From Caulifigura coniformis (GTDB lineage Bacteria; Planctomycetota; Planctomycetia; Planctomycetales; Planctomycetaceae), in assembly GCF_007745175.1 (NCBI RefSeq), contig NZ_CP036271.1, positions 310,001-374,000 on the forward strand: a DNA stretch of 64,000 bases. The letters are read 5' to 3'. Positions 1 through 9,089 of this stretch are shown piece by piece. The notes beneath the pieces were generated by a model. The model had not been told where the DNA came from and did not search any database. It saw only the letters and a list, made by a program, of their open reading frames with translations. Within the stretch, counting starts at the first letter, position 1. Each line of letters opens with the position of its first letter. Made by a program: the position numbers and the translations under genes.

Positions 1-114
1 GGGATCGAGCTCGATCGCCTGCTCGAAGAGACTCCGGGCCTCCGAGACCTTCTTCTGCTTCATCAGCGCCCGCGCCTGTTCACAGAGCGGCCCCACATCG
101 GACACAGTCGGCAT
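1..114 (-). CDS. TPR-repeat protein, N-terminal fragment (runs off left edge)
   Basis: Only the first 38 codons are present; the gene continues beyond the left edge. The frame opens with ATG at 114 and reads MPTVSDVGPLCEQARALMKQ, followed by a helix pair with the spacing of a tetratricopeptide repeat (small residues at the A..A..L and A..LFEQAIELDP positions). The motif ending in AIELDP is the classic TPR end. TPR units form protein-binding scaffolds; the partner cannot be told from this fragment. A good sigma-70-type promoter lies about 70 bases upstream of the start, which supports the start and the strand. Whether the full protein has other domains is unknown. Confidence 0.6.
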   Translation of the reverse strand, partial: MPTVSDVGPLCEQARALMKQKKVSEARSLFEQAIELDP

Positions 115-184
115 CGCAAAGCCCCTTCGAGCAGAAGAGCGCCTGTCGGACCCGTGTTCACGCGGTATGCGTGTGACGACCCGC

Positions 185-215
185 AGTATACCGGGCCGTC
201 CAAGGCGACTGTAAA
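185..215 (-). promoter_or_regulatory. Candidate sigma-70 promoter of the TPR gene
   Basis: On the minus strand TTTACA (210-215) and TATACT (185-190) are separated by 19 bases. Each hexamer matches the bacterial consensus at five of six positions, though the spacer is slightly long. A start near 178 would give a leader of about 60 bases before the ATG at 114. Confidence 0.4.
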
Positions 216-614
216 GAGCAGCCTCCGTTCCCGGCCTCCCCGAACAGGCCCCCGCCGCCACATCCCCGATCGATCTCCTCCCCTCATGGGGCGCGCAACC
301 GCACCCGGAGTCATGGAGGGTCTATGCACGCCATCACCGCCAGTCCGTCACGACCGCCCGCTCGGCACGCCGGGTTTCCCGAGCCACGTGTCCGGTTGCG
401 CTCGCACCGTCCTCCTGAGCGGGGGAGGGGGGAGAACAGGCAAGAAAAACTCCCGGCACCCCGGCGCCGGATGTCTTGCTCGAGTGGCCCGGATCCCGGG
501 GAACCCGGATGTCCATGAGCCCGCTGCAGACGCCGGATACCACTGCGCTGCTTGCAGCCAGTGCGAACGTTGCCGGGCCCGCCTTCCAACGTCCAGCCGA
601 ACGACAGACGCAAA
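216..614. other. Gene-free stretch
   Basis: About 400 bases between the TPR gene promoter and the purF terminator. Several open frames exist on both strands, but they are Arg/Pro/Gly-rich, lack ribosome binding sites and resemble no family. No RNA gene or repeat was recognised. Confidence 0.5.
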
Positions 615-646
615 GCACCCCGGCCGCTCGGGTGCGGCCGGGGTGC
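615..646 (-). terminator. Terminator downstream of purF
   Basis: A perfect 13-bp stem, GCACCCCGGCCGC with its exact complement, closes a 6-base loop 30 bases past the purF stop. On the purF strand the stem is followed by TTTG, so the U tract is short but present. Confidence 0.6.
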
Positions 647-676
647 GGAGGTGTTCGTTCTCGGACGGGCGTTCGC

Positions 677-2272
677 TTACAGCCGGGTGCTGAGAACCGG
701 TTCGTTGAGCTCGACGATTCTCGACGGAGCCCCCGCCCGGTCGCTCGAGCACTGCTCCAGCGAAATCTGGTACAGCTTCTCGCCGGCGGCCGTCGGATAT
801 TCGCCGTTGAGACACGCCTGGCAGAGGGCTTCCGGCGGCTTCGCCACCGCCCGGGCCACCGATTCCAGCGGCAGGTAGCGGAGCGAATCGGCCCCCAGGT
901 CAGCCGCCATGCGGGCTTCGATCTCGGCCGTAATTCGCGGCTCGTTCATGTACTTGGGGGCGAACAGCTCCGCCACGCTCGACATGTCGATGCCATAGAA
1001 GCACGGAGCGTAAATCGGCGGGCACGCGACCCGGACATGCACTTCCCGCGCGCCGCCGCGGTTCCGGATCTGCGAGATGAGCGTCTTCATCGTCGTCGAA
1101 CGGACGATCGTGTCTTCCACCACGAACACCCGCCGACCTTCCATCACTTCCCGCAGCGGCGTGTACTTCGTCTTCGCCTTGTCGGCCCGATTGGTCCCTT
1201 CGATGAAGGTTCGTCCGACATAGCGGTTGCGGATCAACCCTTCGAGGCAGGGAATGCCGAGGGCATACGCCATCGAGTCGGCCGCCGCCTTCGCCGTGTC
1301 CGGAACCGGAACGACGATCGTCGTCTCGTCGATCGGAACCTGCTCCTGGGAGGCCAGTTCTTCGCCCAGCGCCTTCCGCGTCAGGTACACGCTGCGGTCA
1401 TCCAGCGTGCTGCAGACGTTGGCGAAGTAGATCCATTCGAAAAAGCAGTGAGCCTGCTTCTTCGACTCGGCGAACTGCACCACCGACAGCTTGCCGTTCT
1501 GGATGATGACGGCCTGGCCCGGCAGCAGGCTGATGATCGACTCGGGCGAGAAGCCGAGGTTCGAGAGGGCCACGCTTTCGCTGGCGGCGGCAAACAGGTT
1601 GTCTTCGATCGCGTAGCACAGCGGGCGGATGCCCAGCGGGTCGCGGGCGACCACCATGTCGCCGAGAGAATTGAGGAACACGATGTTCCACGCCCCGTCC
1701 AGCTTCTTCGCCAGGTTCTCAAGCATCAGCTTGAGGTTCACCCCTTCCGGCTGGTTCGAGATTTCCTGGCTGATGAGGTGCATCAGCGTTTCAGTGTCGG
1801 TCTCGCGGGCGAGGTGGAAGTTCCCCTGCGAGAGGATTTCCTGCCGCAGCTCGCGGTAGTTGGCGAGCTGGCCGTTGAACCCGAAGGCGAACCACTTCCG
1901 CTTCTCGATATGGTGCCGTTCGAACGGCTGGGCGTAGCTGCGGTCGTCCTTTCCGCACGTCGCGTAACGGACGTGGCCGATCGCCGCGACCCCTTCGTAC
2001 TCCGCCATCAGCTCGTCGGCGAGAGCCGGGTGGTTCAGCTTGAAGACTTCGGTGACGGAGCCGACGTCTTTATGGGTGTCGATCAGCTGGTTGCGATCGG
2101 GATGGAACGACGTCATCCCCGCCGCGAGCTGGCCGCGGTTCTGGATGTCGAGCAGCAGCCTCGGAATCAGCCGCGAGACGGCGTTGCGCCCATGCAACGG
2201 CGCGAGCGAACTCGTTTCACCAGGAAGGTGATAGATCGCGGCAACGCCGCACTCATGAAAGAGGTCTGCCAT
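677..2272 (-). CDS. purF: Amidophosphoribosyltransferase (glutamine PRPP amidotransferase)
   Basis: 531 residues. It would catalyse the first step of purine synthesis: transfer of ammonia from glutamine to PRPP, giving phosphoribosylamine, in the cytoplasm. The start at 2272 is chosen because it gives [13 protein letters not shown]: the cysteine after a seven-residue propeptide would be the N-terminal nucleophile of the Ntn glutaminase domain (about 8-245). The phosphoribosyltransferase half follows, with a PRPP loop [11 protein letters not shown] near residue 386. Cysteines 276, 424, 484 and 487 match the pattern and spacing of the 4Fe-4S ligands of the Bacillus-type enzyme, including the CxxC(L/F)xGxYPT tail. 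One oddity is that the loop starts Glu-Asp where the family usually has Asp-Asp. The same frame stays open 66 codons further upstream, but that part does not resemble the family. A PurF-like paralogue with another role cannot be excluded. Confidence 0.85.
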   Translation of the reverse strand: MADLFHECGVAAIYHLPGETSSLAPLHGRNAVSRLIPRLLLDIQNRGQLAAGMTSFHPDRNQLIDTHKDVGSVTEVFKLNHPALADELMAEYEGVAAIGHVRYATCGKDDRSYAQPFERHHIEKRKWFAFGFNGQLANYRELRQEILSQGNFHLARETDTETLMHLISQEISNQPEGVNLKLMLENLAKKLDGAWNIVFLNSLGDMVVARDPLGIRPLCYAIEDNLFAAASESVALSNLGFSPESIISLLPGQAVIIQNGKLSVVQFAESKKQAHCFFEWIYFANVCSTLDDRSVYLTRKALGEELASQEQVPIDETTIVVPVPDTAKAAADSMAYALGIPCLEGLIRNRYVGRTFIEGTNRADKAKTKYTPLREVMEGRRVFVVEDTIVRSTTMKTLISQIRNRGGAREVHVRVACPPIYAPCFYGIDMSSVAELFAPKYMNEPRITAEIEARMAADLGADSLRYLPLESVARAVAKPPEALCQACLNGEYPTAAGEKLYQISLEQCSSDRAGAPSRIVELNEPVLSTRL

Positions 2273-2604
2273 GGTTCCGTTCGCGTAAGCGACCGTTTTG
2301 ACAGGATCGCGACCTGAGACGCCGTCCGTGGGCTGCCTGAAGCGCGGAAACCTGAATGCTGAAAGAGGGAGAGCTCGTCCGCCGACGATGCGGAGAATCA
2401 TATCGCCCACGTGAGCGATTGCCACCGCTGGTTTTTCGAATCTCGACCTTCGCGCGACGCAAAACGTCACATCAGGGTAATCACTGAAAACTGCTGTAGC
2501 GGACTTGCGCAGGACGCGGTGAAATCGACCTGCACGCGGCCGCCGCTTGAGCAGATTCGCCGAGTTGACTCCGCGACAGATCCATCGTGCAAAGGAGCGA
2601 CAAC
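2273..2604. other. Divergent intergenic region, purF / acetyltransferase
   Basis: About 330 bases between two divergently transcribed genes, so promoters for both should lie here. No convincing -35/-10 pair, riboswitch or purine-type operator was recognised by eye. The right end holds the AAAGGAG ribosome binding site of the acetyltransferase (2591-2597). Confidence 0.4.
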
Positions 2605-3189
2605 ATGCGCAGTGAACGCGACAAAATGCTCGCCGGCGAACTCTACGATCCGCTCGATCCCGAGCTGTGCACGCTCCGCGACCGGGCCCGCGACCTCTGC
2701 CAGGACCTCAACGCCACCCGCGAGGCCCAGCACGCCGAACGCCGCAGAATCCTCTTGGATCTGTTCGGAGCCGGAGGCGACTCCGTCTGGCTGCAGCCTC
2801 CTTTCTTCTGCGACTACGGCGGAAACATCCGGCTCGGAAAAAAATGCTTCTTCAACTTCAACTGCATCGTCCTCGACGTCTGCCAGGTGACCGTCGGCGA
2901 CTTCACCCTGTTCGGACCGGCCGTGCAGATCTACACCGCCACCCACCCCCTCGACGCCACGCTCCGGCGCACCCAGGAGTCGGGCCGGCCGATCACGATC
3001 GGGAGCGACGTCTGGGTCGGCGGCGGCGCCATCATTAACCCCGGAGTGACAATCGGCTCACGGACGGTCATCGGGGCCGGAAGCATCGTTACCAGGGACA
3101 TCCCGGACGACGTCTTCGCGGCCGGGAATCCCTGCCGGGTGATCCGCTCCCTCGAACCGGGAGAAACCACCTCCGGACTCAGAAGTTGA
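2605..3189 (+). CDS. Maltose O-acetyltransferase-like hexapeptide-repeat enzyme
   Basis: 194 residues, the usual length for the Maa/NodL/LacA acetyltransferases, which move acetyl from acetyl-CoA to a sugar hydroxyl. The N-terminal helical cap ([20 protein letters not shown]) is the typical maltose-acetyltransferase leader. The left-handed beta-helix follows from about residue 70, with hexapeptide turns ([56 protein letters not shown]). The catalytic histidine lies in YTATHPLDA. The C-terminal [12 protein letters not shown] is the family signature for the CoA site. The ATG at 2605 is preferred over an in-frame one at 2587 because AAAGGAG sits 7 bases upstream. The substrate could be maltose, glucose or another cell-surface sugar; neighbours do not say. 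Confidence 0.85.
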   Translation: MRSERDKMLAGELYDPLDPELCTLRDRARDLCQDLNATREAQHAERRRILLDLFGAGGDSVWLQPPFFCDYGGNIRLGKKCFFNFNCIVLDVCQVTVGDFTLFGPAVQIYTATHPLDATLRRTQESGRPITIGSDVWVGGGAIINPGVTIGSRTVIGAGSIVTRDIPDDVFAAGNPCRVIRSLEPGETTSGLRS

Positions 3190-3202
3190 CCATCAGTTCT
3201 GG

Positions 3203-3472
3203 CTAGGTCGGAAGCTTCTTGTTCTTCATGAAACCGGCGATCAACGGGAGCACCGCCCCCAGCAATGCCGAGAGCCCCGCATTCCCGGCCTGCCCGCCGG
3301 GAATGCCGTCCTTGAAGATCTGCGTCAGGATCTGCCCGCCGCCGGCCCCGCCTGCGGCTCCCAGAATCGTATTCAGAAGCGGCCCCAGGTTTTTGGCCTT
3401 GGCGATCAGCCCGGCCAGGTTGCCCCCCACCGCGCCAGAGATCAGCTGAATAATCAGCGTCATCGGATCCAT
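3203..3472 (-). CDS. Small glycine-rich membrane protein, unknown function
   Basis: 89 residues. It opens [21 protein letters not shown] and continues with further hydrophobic, glycine-rich stretches ([15 protein letters not shown] and [14 protein letters not shown]), ending in a lysine-rich tail. The glycine spacing suggests helices that pack tightly in a membrane, as in glycine-zipper proteins. The start at 3472 has GGAGG 9 bases upstream. The gene is convergent with the acetyltransferase (13 bases between stops) and divergent from the aldolase. I recall similar short SGAVGGN-type proteins in planctomycetes, but no function is known to me. Confidence 0.6.
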   Translation of the reverse strand: MDPMTLIIQLISGAVGGNLAGLIAKAKNLGPLLNTILGAAGGAGGGQILTQIFKDGIPGGQAGNAGLSALLGAVLPLIAGFMKNKKLPT

Positions 3473-3629
3473 CGCCGCGCCCTCCAAACGTGTTGGTGAC
3501 AGAAAACGCTGGCTCGCAGGCCAGAATCGTATCACCAAACCCATGAGTTCGCACTGTGGAACATCCGCGTGGAAATCGGTCGACGCATTCGGGCGCGGGG
3601 CCGCTGGCGATCCGCTATTCTCTGACCCC

Positions 3630-4427
3630 ATGAAGACGAATCCCGTAAAGGCCGCGCTGAAAGCCGGCAAACCCCAGGTCGGAACGTGGCTGTCGCTGGG
3701 CAATCTGACGGCGACGCGGATGCTCGCGCGGACAGGCTTTCCATGGCTGACGGTCGACATGGAACACGCGCCGATCAGCTGGAACGACGCCGCGGCGATG
3801 TTCGGAGCGATCGCCGACGCCGGCTGCGTGCCGTTGTGCCGCGTGCCGGAAGGGCGGCATGAGAACATCAAGCGCGCCCTCGACGCCGGTGCGTGGGGGA
3901 TCATCGCGCCGATGGTGGATACCGTCGAGCAGGCCAAGTCGATCATCGCCGCCTGCAAGTATCCGCCGACCGGCACGCGGTCGATCGGTGGTTCGCTGCA
4001 CGCCCTCAACTGGGGGGCGAGCGCAGGCGACTACTTCAAGCGGGCCAATGACGAGATCCTCGTCATCCTGCAGACGGAATCGCCGCGCGGCGTCGAAAAC
4101 GCCGAAGCGATCTACAGCCTGCCAGGCGTCGACGCGATTTTCGTGGGCCCAAACGACCTGACGGCACAGATGCGCGGCCCGGACGGACTCGACCCGACTC
4201 CCGAAGCGTTCGAGGCGATGCTCCAGCGGATCCTCGCGGCCGGCAAGAAAACCGGCACTCCCGTCGGACTGCATACGCAGTCAGTGGAAGCGGTCCAGAA
4301 GCGGATTGCCGAAGGCTGGCAGTTCCTGGCGCTCGGCAGCGACATCCGCATGATGGTCGGTTCAGCGACCGCCTGGACCGGGGCCCTCAGCCTGAAGCCG
4401 GCCTCGGGAGACCTGGCCCGGTACTAG
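3630..4427 (+). CDS. HpcH/HpaI-family aldolase
   Basis: 265 residues, the normal size of class II pyruvate aldolases of the HpaI/GarL family, which cleave 2-keto-3-deoxy acids to pyruvate or a related keto acid and an aldehyde. Visible family marks are GTWLSLGN at the N-terminus, the histidine-containing DMEHAP, the Arg in CRVPEG, the metal Glu in [15 protein letters not shown], the metal Asp and neighbours in VGPNDLT, and a glycine-rich phosphate/carboxylate loop near PVGLHT. Substrate choice (4-hydroxy-2-oxoheptanedioate or 2-dehydro-3-deoxyglucarate) cannot be read from the sequence. There is no Shine-Dalgarno; TATTCT at 3616-3621 ends 8 bases before the ATG, so the message may be leaderless. 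The gene stands alone. Confidence 0.85.
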   Translation: MKTNPVKAALKAGKPQVGTWLSLGNLTATRMLARTGFPWLTVDMEHAPISWNDAAAMFGAIADAGCVPLCRVPEGRHENIKRALDAGAWGIIAPMVDTVEQAKSIIAACKYPPTGTRSIGGSLHALNWGASAGDYFKRANDEILVILQTESPRGVENAEAIYSLPGVDAIFVGPNDLTAQMRGPDGLDPTPEAFEAMLQRILAAGKKTGTPVGLHTQSVEAVQKRIAEGWQFLALGSDIRMMVGSATAWTGALSLKPASGDLARY

Positions 4428-4456
4428 GGGGTGGTCCAACCTGAAAAATGACTTGG

Positions 4457-4528
4457 GTGGCACTGGCTCTGCCAGTGCATCTGAGATGGACATCACCACT
4501 TCGATTGCACTGGCGGAGCCAGTGCCAC
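4457..4528. repeat. REPIN-like inverted repeat
   Basis: Two 23-base arms (4457-4479 and 4506-4528) are inverted copies with a single mismatch, separated by 26 bases. Each arm is itself a palindrome (CACTGGC-TCT-GCCAGTG). That is two REP-type palindromes facing each other, the layout of a REPIN. It lies in the short space between the aldolase and the epimerase. I believe this motif recurs in planctomycete genomes, but only this copy is in the window. Confidence 0.65.
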
Positions 4529-4618
4529 GCCTGAGTTTTGAGGCATGACATTGCACCCGGCGACTTCGGACCGCGTGCTCAGTAGACCAGCCGGACCGCG
4601 GCACTAACGACGTTGCGA

Positions 4619-5626
4619 ATGGATTCCTCGATGACCCTGTCGTCCGATTCGCTGATTCTCGTGACGGGGGCGACGGGTCTCGTGGGCAGCCACGTCGTCG
4701 CGCGGGCCCAGGCGGAAGGCCTGCGCGTCCGCGCGCTGGTCCGCGATCAGGTCCGGGCCGAATCGCTGCGGTCCCGCGGGGTCGACGTCGTTGAAGGGGA
4801 GCTGACCGATCGCAACGCCCTCGCACGCTGCGCGCCCGGCGTCACGCATGTCGTCCACTGCGCTGCCAAAGTCGGAGACTGGGGGCCCACGGAAGAATAT
4901 GTGGCTGTCAACGTCGGCGGACTCGAATCGCTGATCGAGGTCGTCACGAAGAACGGGGCGATCAAGCGGTTTGTCCACATCAGCTCGCTGGGGGTCTATC
5001 CCGCCCGCGACCACTATGGCAGCGACGAGTCGATGCCAATCAGCGCGGCGGGGATCGACGGCTACACGCGATCGAAAGTCGAGGCCGAGCAACTGGTACG
5101 CGACCGCGCACGGAACGGGCGGCTTCCGGCGATCATCCTGCGCCCCGGGTTCATCTACGGGCCGGGCGATCGCTCAGTGCTGCCGCGGCTCCTGGAACGA
5201 CTGCGGGCGGGACAGTTCCGCTACCTCGGCGAGAAAACCCAGTTGATGAACAACACCTTCGTCGACAACCTCGTCGACGCCATCTTCCTCGCCCTGAACC
5301 GCGATGACCTGGTGGGCGACGTGTTCAACATCACCGATGGCCGGCTGGTGACGAAGGAAGAATTCGTCGGCACGATCTGCGACCTCGCGGGCATTCCCCG
5401 GCCGCAGAGGGGGGTGCGAATCCGCGTGGCGAAGGCGATCGCGAAGGTCCTGGAAACGGTCTGGCGGTGGCGGGGGAAGACGGAAGCGCCGATCCTGTCG
5501 CAGGCCCGGATCAAGTTTCTGGGGCTCAATCTCGACTTCTGCATCGACAAGGCGAAGCGCGAACTGGCCTACAATCCAAGGACGGATTTTCAGGAGGCTA
5601 TCGCGGCCACGATGAAGGCATCGTGA
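4619..5626 (+). CDS. NAD(P)-dependent epimerase/dehydratase (extended SDR, 3-beta-HSD-like)
   Basis: 335 residues. The Rossmann motif TGATGLVG sits near the N-terminus, followed by SSLGVY and YTRSK, the Ser and Tyr-x3-Lys catalytic set of extended short-chain dehydrogenases. The substrate could be a nucleotide sugar, sterol or hopanoid-like molecule; the overall pattern (VNVGGLESLIEVV, FVHISSLGVYP, LRPGFIYGPGD) is closest to the 3-beta-hydroxysteroid dehydrogenase/isomerase type. Start choice is uncertain: TTG at 4613, ATG at 4619 and ATG at 4631 are in frame and none has a clear ribosome binding site; 4631 sits closest to the Rossmann strand. The next gene starts at or just after its stop, so the two are probably co-transcribed. 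Confidence 0.8.
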   Translation: MDSSMTLSSDSLILVTGATGLVGSHVVARAQAEGLRVRALVRDQVRAESLRSRGVDVVEGELTDRNALARCAPGVTHVVHCAAKVGDWGPTEEYVAVNVGGLESLIEVVTKNGAIKRFVHISSLGVYPARDHYGSDESMPISAAGIDGYTRSKVEAEQLVRDRARNGRLPAIILRPGFIYGPGDRSVLPRLLERLRAGQFRYLGEKTQLMNNTFVDNLVDAIFLALNRDDLVGDVFNITDGRLVTKEEFVGTICDLAGIPRPQRGVRIRVAKAIAKVLETVWRWRGKTEAPILSQARIKFLGLNLDFCIDKAKRELAYNPRTDFQEAIAATMKAS

Positions 5627-5640
5627 GCCACGACCGAATC

Positions 5641-5973
5641 ATGCACGTCCACCGTTCCAGCCCCGATCGACTTCCCGCCTCGACGGAACCGATGCGCGCC
5701 GAGGATGCTCAACGGATGCTGTCGGCTCGCGACGACCAGAATGCGACGCAAAGCCGTCGCCGGCCGCTTTGGCGGCAATTGCTCGCGCTGGCGATCTTCC
5801 TGTCTGTGTACGTCCTGTCGATCGGGCCGCTGTACTGGAAGTGGTACGCCGCGAAAGTCGGCGTCGGCTCACCGATCTACCTGATCCTGTACCGTCCCCT
5901 GGAGCAGCTGGCCGGCTGGTTTCCGCCGCTGGGCCACTTCCTGAACTGGTACATCACGCTCTGGATCTACTGA
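5641..5973 (+). CDS. Small membrane protein downstream of the epimerase
   Basis: 110 residues with a charged N-terminal half and one clear membrane helix (about LLALAIFLSVYVLSIGPLYW), followed by an aromatic-rich C-terminus rich in Tyr, Trp and Pro. No family is recognised with confidence. An alternative GTG start at 5623 overlaps the epimerase stop as GTGA and has AAGG just upstream, the pattern of translational coupling; it would add six residues. Either way the gene belongs to the same transcript as the epimerase. Confidence 0.6.
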   Translation: MHVHRSSPDRLPASTEPMRAEDAQRMLSARDDQNATQSRRRPLWRQLLALAIFLSVYVLSIGPLYWKWYAAKVGVGSPIYLILYRPLEQLAGWFPPLGHFLNWYITLWIY

Positions 5974-6020
5974 TCCAGCCGGGCTTCTGACAGCGCCCGC
6001 TCCCGGAATATGATTCTGTC

Positions 6021-6857
6021 TTAAGGCGTGATGAGTTCGGATTCGGCTCCGCTCAGCAGTTCGAACGCCGACATCTCTTCGACGATCTCATTCGTCACCG
6101 TGAATTCGCTGCGGGGAGCGGTGCCCGGCTTCTCCTCCGTGGTCGTCTTGGCGGTCCACTTCGCAATGCCGAAGGGGATGTTCTCGCTGCGGTAGATCTC
6201 CGCCGAATTCGTCGACCGCCGGGTCGGCGATTCAGTGGTCAGCGACCCTTTGAACAGGTTCGCCGGCGTGTTCCCGATGGGCAGCTGCAGATCAGCCGGT
6301 TCGCCGCCAGCGGCGAGGTTTCGGTAAAACTGGATCTGGGCAATTGCCGGGAAGATCGAAAGGACGGGCGGGTCGATCGGCTGCGCCGTTTCATCTCCGA
6401 ACTTCCGGAAACCTTTCACGATCGGAAGGAACGAGGTGTAGATCTCGCGGCCTTCAGCGATTGGCTCGTTGACCGTATCACGGATCACGCTTTCAGCGAC
6501 GAGTACCTTGTAAATGCGGACGGAGCCGGGGCCGGCGTCGATATCGCCTTCCTTCGCATGGCCGGTCTGCACCTTGAATTCGAGCCAGCGGCAGGGCTGT
6601 GTCTTTCCCTGGAACTCCGCTTCCTCCTTGCCGACGGAGCTGATCTTCAGCTGCCGCCGCCACTCGATGGTGCTGTCCCCCTGCACGGAGTTCGGTCGCT
6701 TCACAAGCTGCTTGTACGTCCCTTCATAGCGGACGCCGACGCCATCTTCGGCCGGCAGCTTGACGAGCAGACCCTGCGCGCTGGCCGTCGCCGAAAAAAT
6801 CGAGAGGGCGACAACGGCGGCGATCGCGAGGGATGGGAAGCGGAGGAGAGCAGTCAT
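6021..6857 (-). CDS. Secreted protein of unknown function
   Basis: 278 residues. The start at 6857 gives a textbook Sec signal peptide (hydrophobic LAIAAVVALSIFSATASA, cleavage after ASA). The mature part is beta-rich and soluble, with no recognised motif. The presence of RYEGTYKQLVKRPNS and repeated short acidic/Thr-rich segments suggests a beta-sandwich or barrel protein of the envelope. An upstream in-frame extension was not used because it would bury the signal peptide. The gene is convergent with the small membrane protein, with no terminator hairpin seen in the gap. Confidence 0.6.
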   Translation of the reverse strand: MTALLRFPSLAIAAVVALSIFSATASAQGLLVKLPAEDGVGVRYEGTYKQLVKRPNSVQGDSTIEWRRQLKISSVGKEEAEFQGKTQPCRWLEFKVQTGHAKEGDIDAGPGSVRIYKVLVAESVIRDTVNEPIAEGREIYTSFLPIVKGFRKFGDETAQPIDPPVLSIFPAIAQIQFYRNLAAGGEPADLQLPIGNTPANLFKGSLTTESPTRRSTNSAEIYRSENIPFGIAKWTAKTTTEEKPGTAPRSEFTVTNEIVEEMSAFELLSGAESELITP

Positions 6858-7116
6858 GGAGCTCACGCCAGACGCATGTGAGGCGACGGTTTCGGGCCGA
6901 AACAACGAGCCGGCCCACCGACAGCAGGAGACAAGCGAGTCTCGCACACGATTCGAGGGGGGGCAAGCAGCGGGTCGTCACCTCAGGTCGTTTCCCGGGG
7001 CCCGGGGTCCGGTGCGGTAAGTGTGTGAAGCAATGCGGTTTGTATCTGGTTTGATGTTTTTCGGAGCAGGGAGCCGGATGACGCCAGTGGTGATGGCTGC
7101 GACGCCTGCGAGTCTT

Positions 7117-9024
7117 CTACGGCGGCGGCCAGTCGCGGATGGAGTCGGCGACGTCGTTCAGGAGCTTGACGATCCCTTCGTCCCCTTTGACGGCCGGATC
7201 GGTCCGCTGGTTGAAATTGCAGACGATGTTCACGCCGTCCTGCCTCTGGATCATCACCGAGAAGTTCCCGGGGAGCGATCCGAGATGCCGGTATTCGCGG
7301 CGTTCACCCGGCCGGCGAGGGGGCCCGTCGATCCAGTACGCATCCAGCACTTTCAGGAGATGGGGCGCGCTGGCGATGAGACCTCCATGCGAATCCAGCG
7401 CTTCGGCGATGTAAGAACCGTCGGCCGCCCGGACGGACTCGCCGGCGGCCGTGAGGGCATTTGGTGACTCCCCCGGATCGCGGTAGACCGGTTCGCGCGG
7501 ATTGCGGTCGTCAGGACGTGAACGGGCAAGCTCGATGTCGGTCGCGCCCAGCGGCTTGAGGATCTCCTTCTGCAGGGCGTCGACATAGGTCTGGCCGGTC
7601 ACTTGTTCTGCAACGCGGCCCAGCAGGCAGTAGCCAAAGTTGGAATAGGCGTACTTCTCGCCCGGCTGGAACTGCAACGGCTGGCCGGCCATGAAGTCGA
7701 TGAAGTCCCGGGGCTTCAGAGGGGGAGATCGATGCAGTTCTTTGGCGATCAGGACGTGTTCGAACATCGGGTCGAGCCCGTCGGGATGGCCGTCGATCGC
7801 CACCTTGCGGTCCCATCCACCGCGATGCTTGAGAAGCATCTCGACGGTGACGTCGTTCCAGCGGTCATCGAGCTTGCGGCCAGTTGGTGGCCTGATGTCG
7901 AGAAACTCGCGGACGCGGGTGTTGAGCGGCAGCTTGCCATCGCGGGCCAGCTTCTGGATGAGCATCGCCGTGAGCGGCTTCGCATTGCTGGCGAGCCGCA
8001 TCATGGCGTCCGGCGGCATCGCAGTCCGTTCTTCAGCGTCGACGTATCCGTAGCCGCGTGAGAGAAGCAGCCGGCCGTTGCGGCTGACGGCGAGCGTCGC
8101 GCCGCGCAGGCGTTTTTCCCCCATGTAGCCCTGCAGGGCGGCGTCGAAGACGGTCAGCTCCGGCTCGGAGTCGCCCGTGACCGGGAGTTCCAGCGGCGGG
8201 GCCTCGAAGACGGCGGCGACGCGCATCTGGCCGTCGACCTGATAAGGGACGACGGTGCGAACGCCGAGCGTGCCGCCGCGACGCCGTTCGAGTTCGCGGG
8301 CCAGTTCTGCCCGCGACAGCCCGAAGACAACGTCGCCATCGGCGCCGTCGGCCGCGGTGACCAAGGCAAAACGGGTCCGCTTGCCCGCGGGATAGGCTGT
8401 GAGCGCGATGACGCGCTGGCGGTTGTCGGCCCAGGCTTTGTCAGAGAAGGCCTTGGCGTCGAGTTCGGTCAGGTCGAATTTGGTTTCGTGCGCCTGGCCG
8501 GCAGCTTCAACAAACAGAGCCGCCAATCGGACACCGGACTGCCCCGGATAAGCGGCCACCGCTTCCGGGCGAAAGCCGCGTTTGGCCATGGCCGCGGATT
8601 CCGTTCTGAACCCTGCAGGCGTCAACCGCAGTTTGACCTCCCAGGGGCGACGACCGCCGTCGCGGACGAACACGATCCCCAGCGACGGCTTCCCCCCTTC
8701 CAGGCAGGCCCCGAGGGTGATCGGCCGAAACCCCTTCTTCGGTTCCGAGGCGAGGAGCCTGTCGCATTCCTCGAGACCGATGCCGGAGCGCATGTGCCAC
8801 GCGAACGGCCCGAAGTCCTGCACGAAGAGCGCGTTGTAGAGCGGGGCCGAATCGAACGTTGAAAACTGCAGGGTGACAGGTCGGTAGTCGTCGCCAGTGA
8901 GGCGATTGAAGTCCTGCTGGAATTGTGCGGGAGAGCGGTCCTGCAGGTACTCCCACTTGTCCCCCGCGGAGGCCGTGACCGTGAGACACGTCAGAACCGC
9001 TCCGGTCAATAGCCCGCTTCGCAT
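7117..9024 (-). CDS. Secreted serine hydrolase (class C beta-lactamase fold) with N-terminal tandem repeats
   Basis: 635 residues. A signal peptide (GAVLTCLTVTASA) is followed by about five repeats of 50 residues (20-280), each with a pattern like G(F/Y)RP-x-LxxY...(A)LFV. These resemble the bacterial tandem repeat domain found in polyglycine hydrolases. The C-terminal half is a beta-lactamase/penicillin-binding-protein-type serine hydrolase: SNAK with Ser346 and Lys349 as the SxxK motif, Tyr460-Ser-Asn462 as YxN, and HLGSLPGN where the third motif lies. It is therefore probably an active secreted peptidase, esterase or D-aminopeptidase-like enzyme; the substrate is not predictable. It is divergent from dgkA with only 65 bases between starts. 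Confidence 0.8.
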   Translation of the reverse strand: MRSGLLTGAVLTCLTVTASAGDKWEYLQDRSPAQFQQDFNRLTGDDYRPVTLQFSTFDSAPLYNALFVQDFGPFAWHMRSGIGLEECDRLLASEPKKGFRPITLGACLEGGKPSLGIVFVRDGGRRPWEVKLRLTPAGFRTESAAMAKRGFRPEAVAAYPGQSGVRLAALFVEAAGQAHETKFDLTELDAKAFSDKAWADNRQRVIALTAYPAGKRTRFALVTAADGADGDVVFGLSRAELARELERRRGGTLGVRTVVPYQVDGQMRVAAVFEAPPLELPVTGDSEPELTVFDAALQGYMGEKRLRGATLAVSRNGRLLLSRGYGYVDAEERTAMPPDAMMRLASNAKPLTAMLIQKLARDGKLPLNTRVREFLDIRPPTGRKLDDRWNDVTVEMLLKHRGGWDRKVAIDGHPDGLDPMFEHVLIAKELHRSPPLKPRDFIDFMAGQPLQFQPGEKYAYSNFGYCLLGRVAEQVTGQTYVDALQKEILKPLGATDIELARSRPDDRNPREPVYRDPGESPNALTAAGESVRAADGSYIAEALDSHGGLIASAPHLLKVLDAYWIDGPPRRPGERREYRHLGSLPGNFSVMIQRQDGVNIVCNFNQRTDPAVKGDEGIVKLLNDVADSIRDWPPP

Positions 9025-9073
9025 GGTTCCCGAGCCTCGTGAGGTGGGGGACGTTGGATCTGCCCGCGGCTGC

Positions 9074-9079
9074 TATTCT
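9074..9079 (+). promoter_or_regulatory. Possible extended -10 element of dgkA
   Basis: TGC-TATTCT (9071-9079) has the TGn extension of an extended -10 box and ends 10 bases before the dgkA ATG, so the transcript would be leaderless or nearly so. No good -35 at normal spacing. Confidence 0.3.
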
Positions 9080-9089
9080 GGCACGCGGC

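Noticed and set aside
476-2317. 613-codon open frame on the plus strand
   Set aside because: Lies antisense to purF, is Arg/Asp/Val-rich with no motif, and is the usual shadow of a GC-rich gene.
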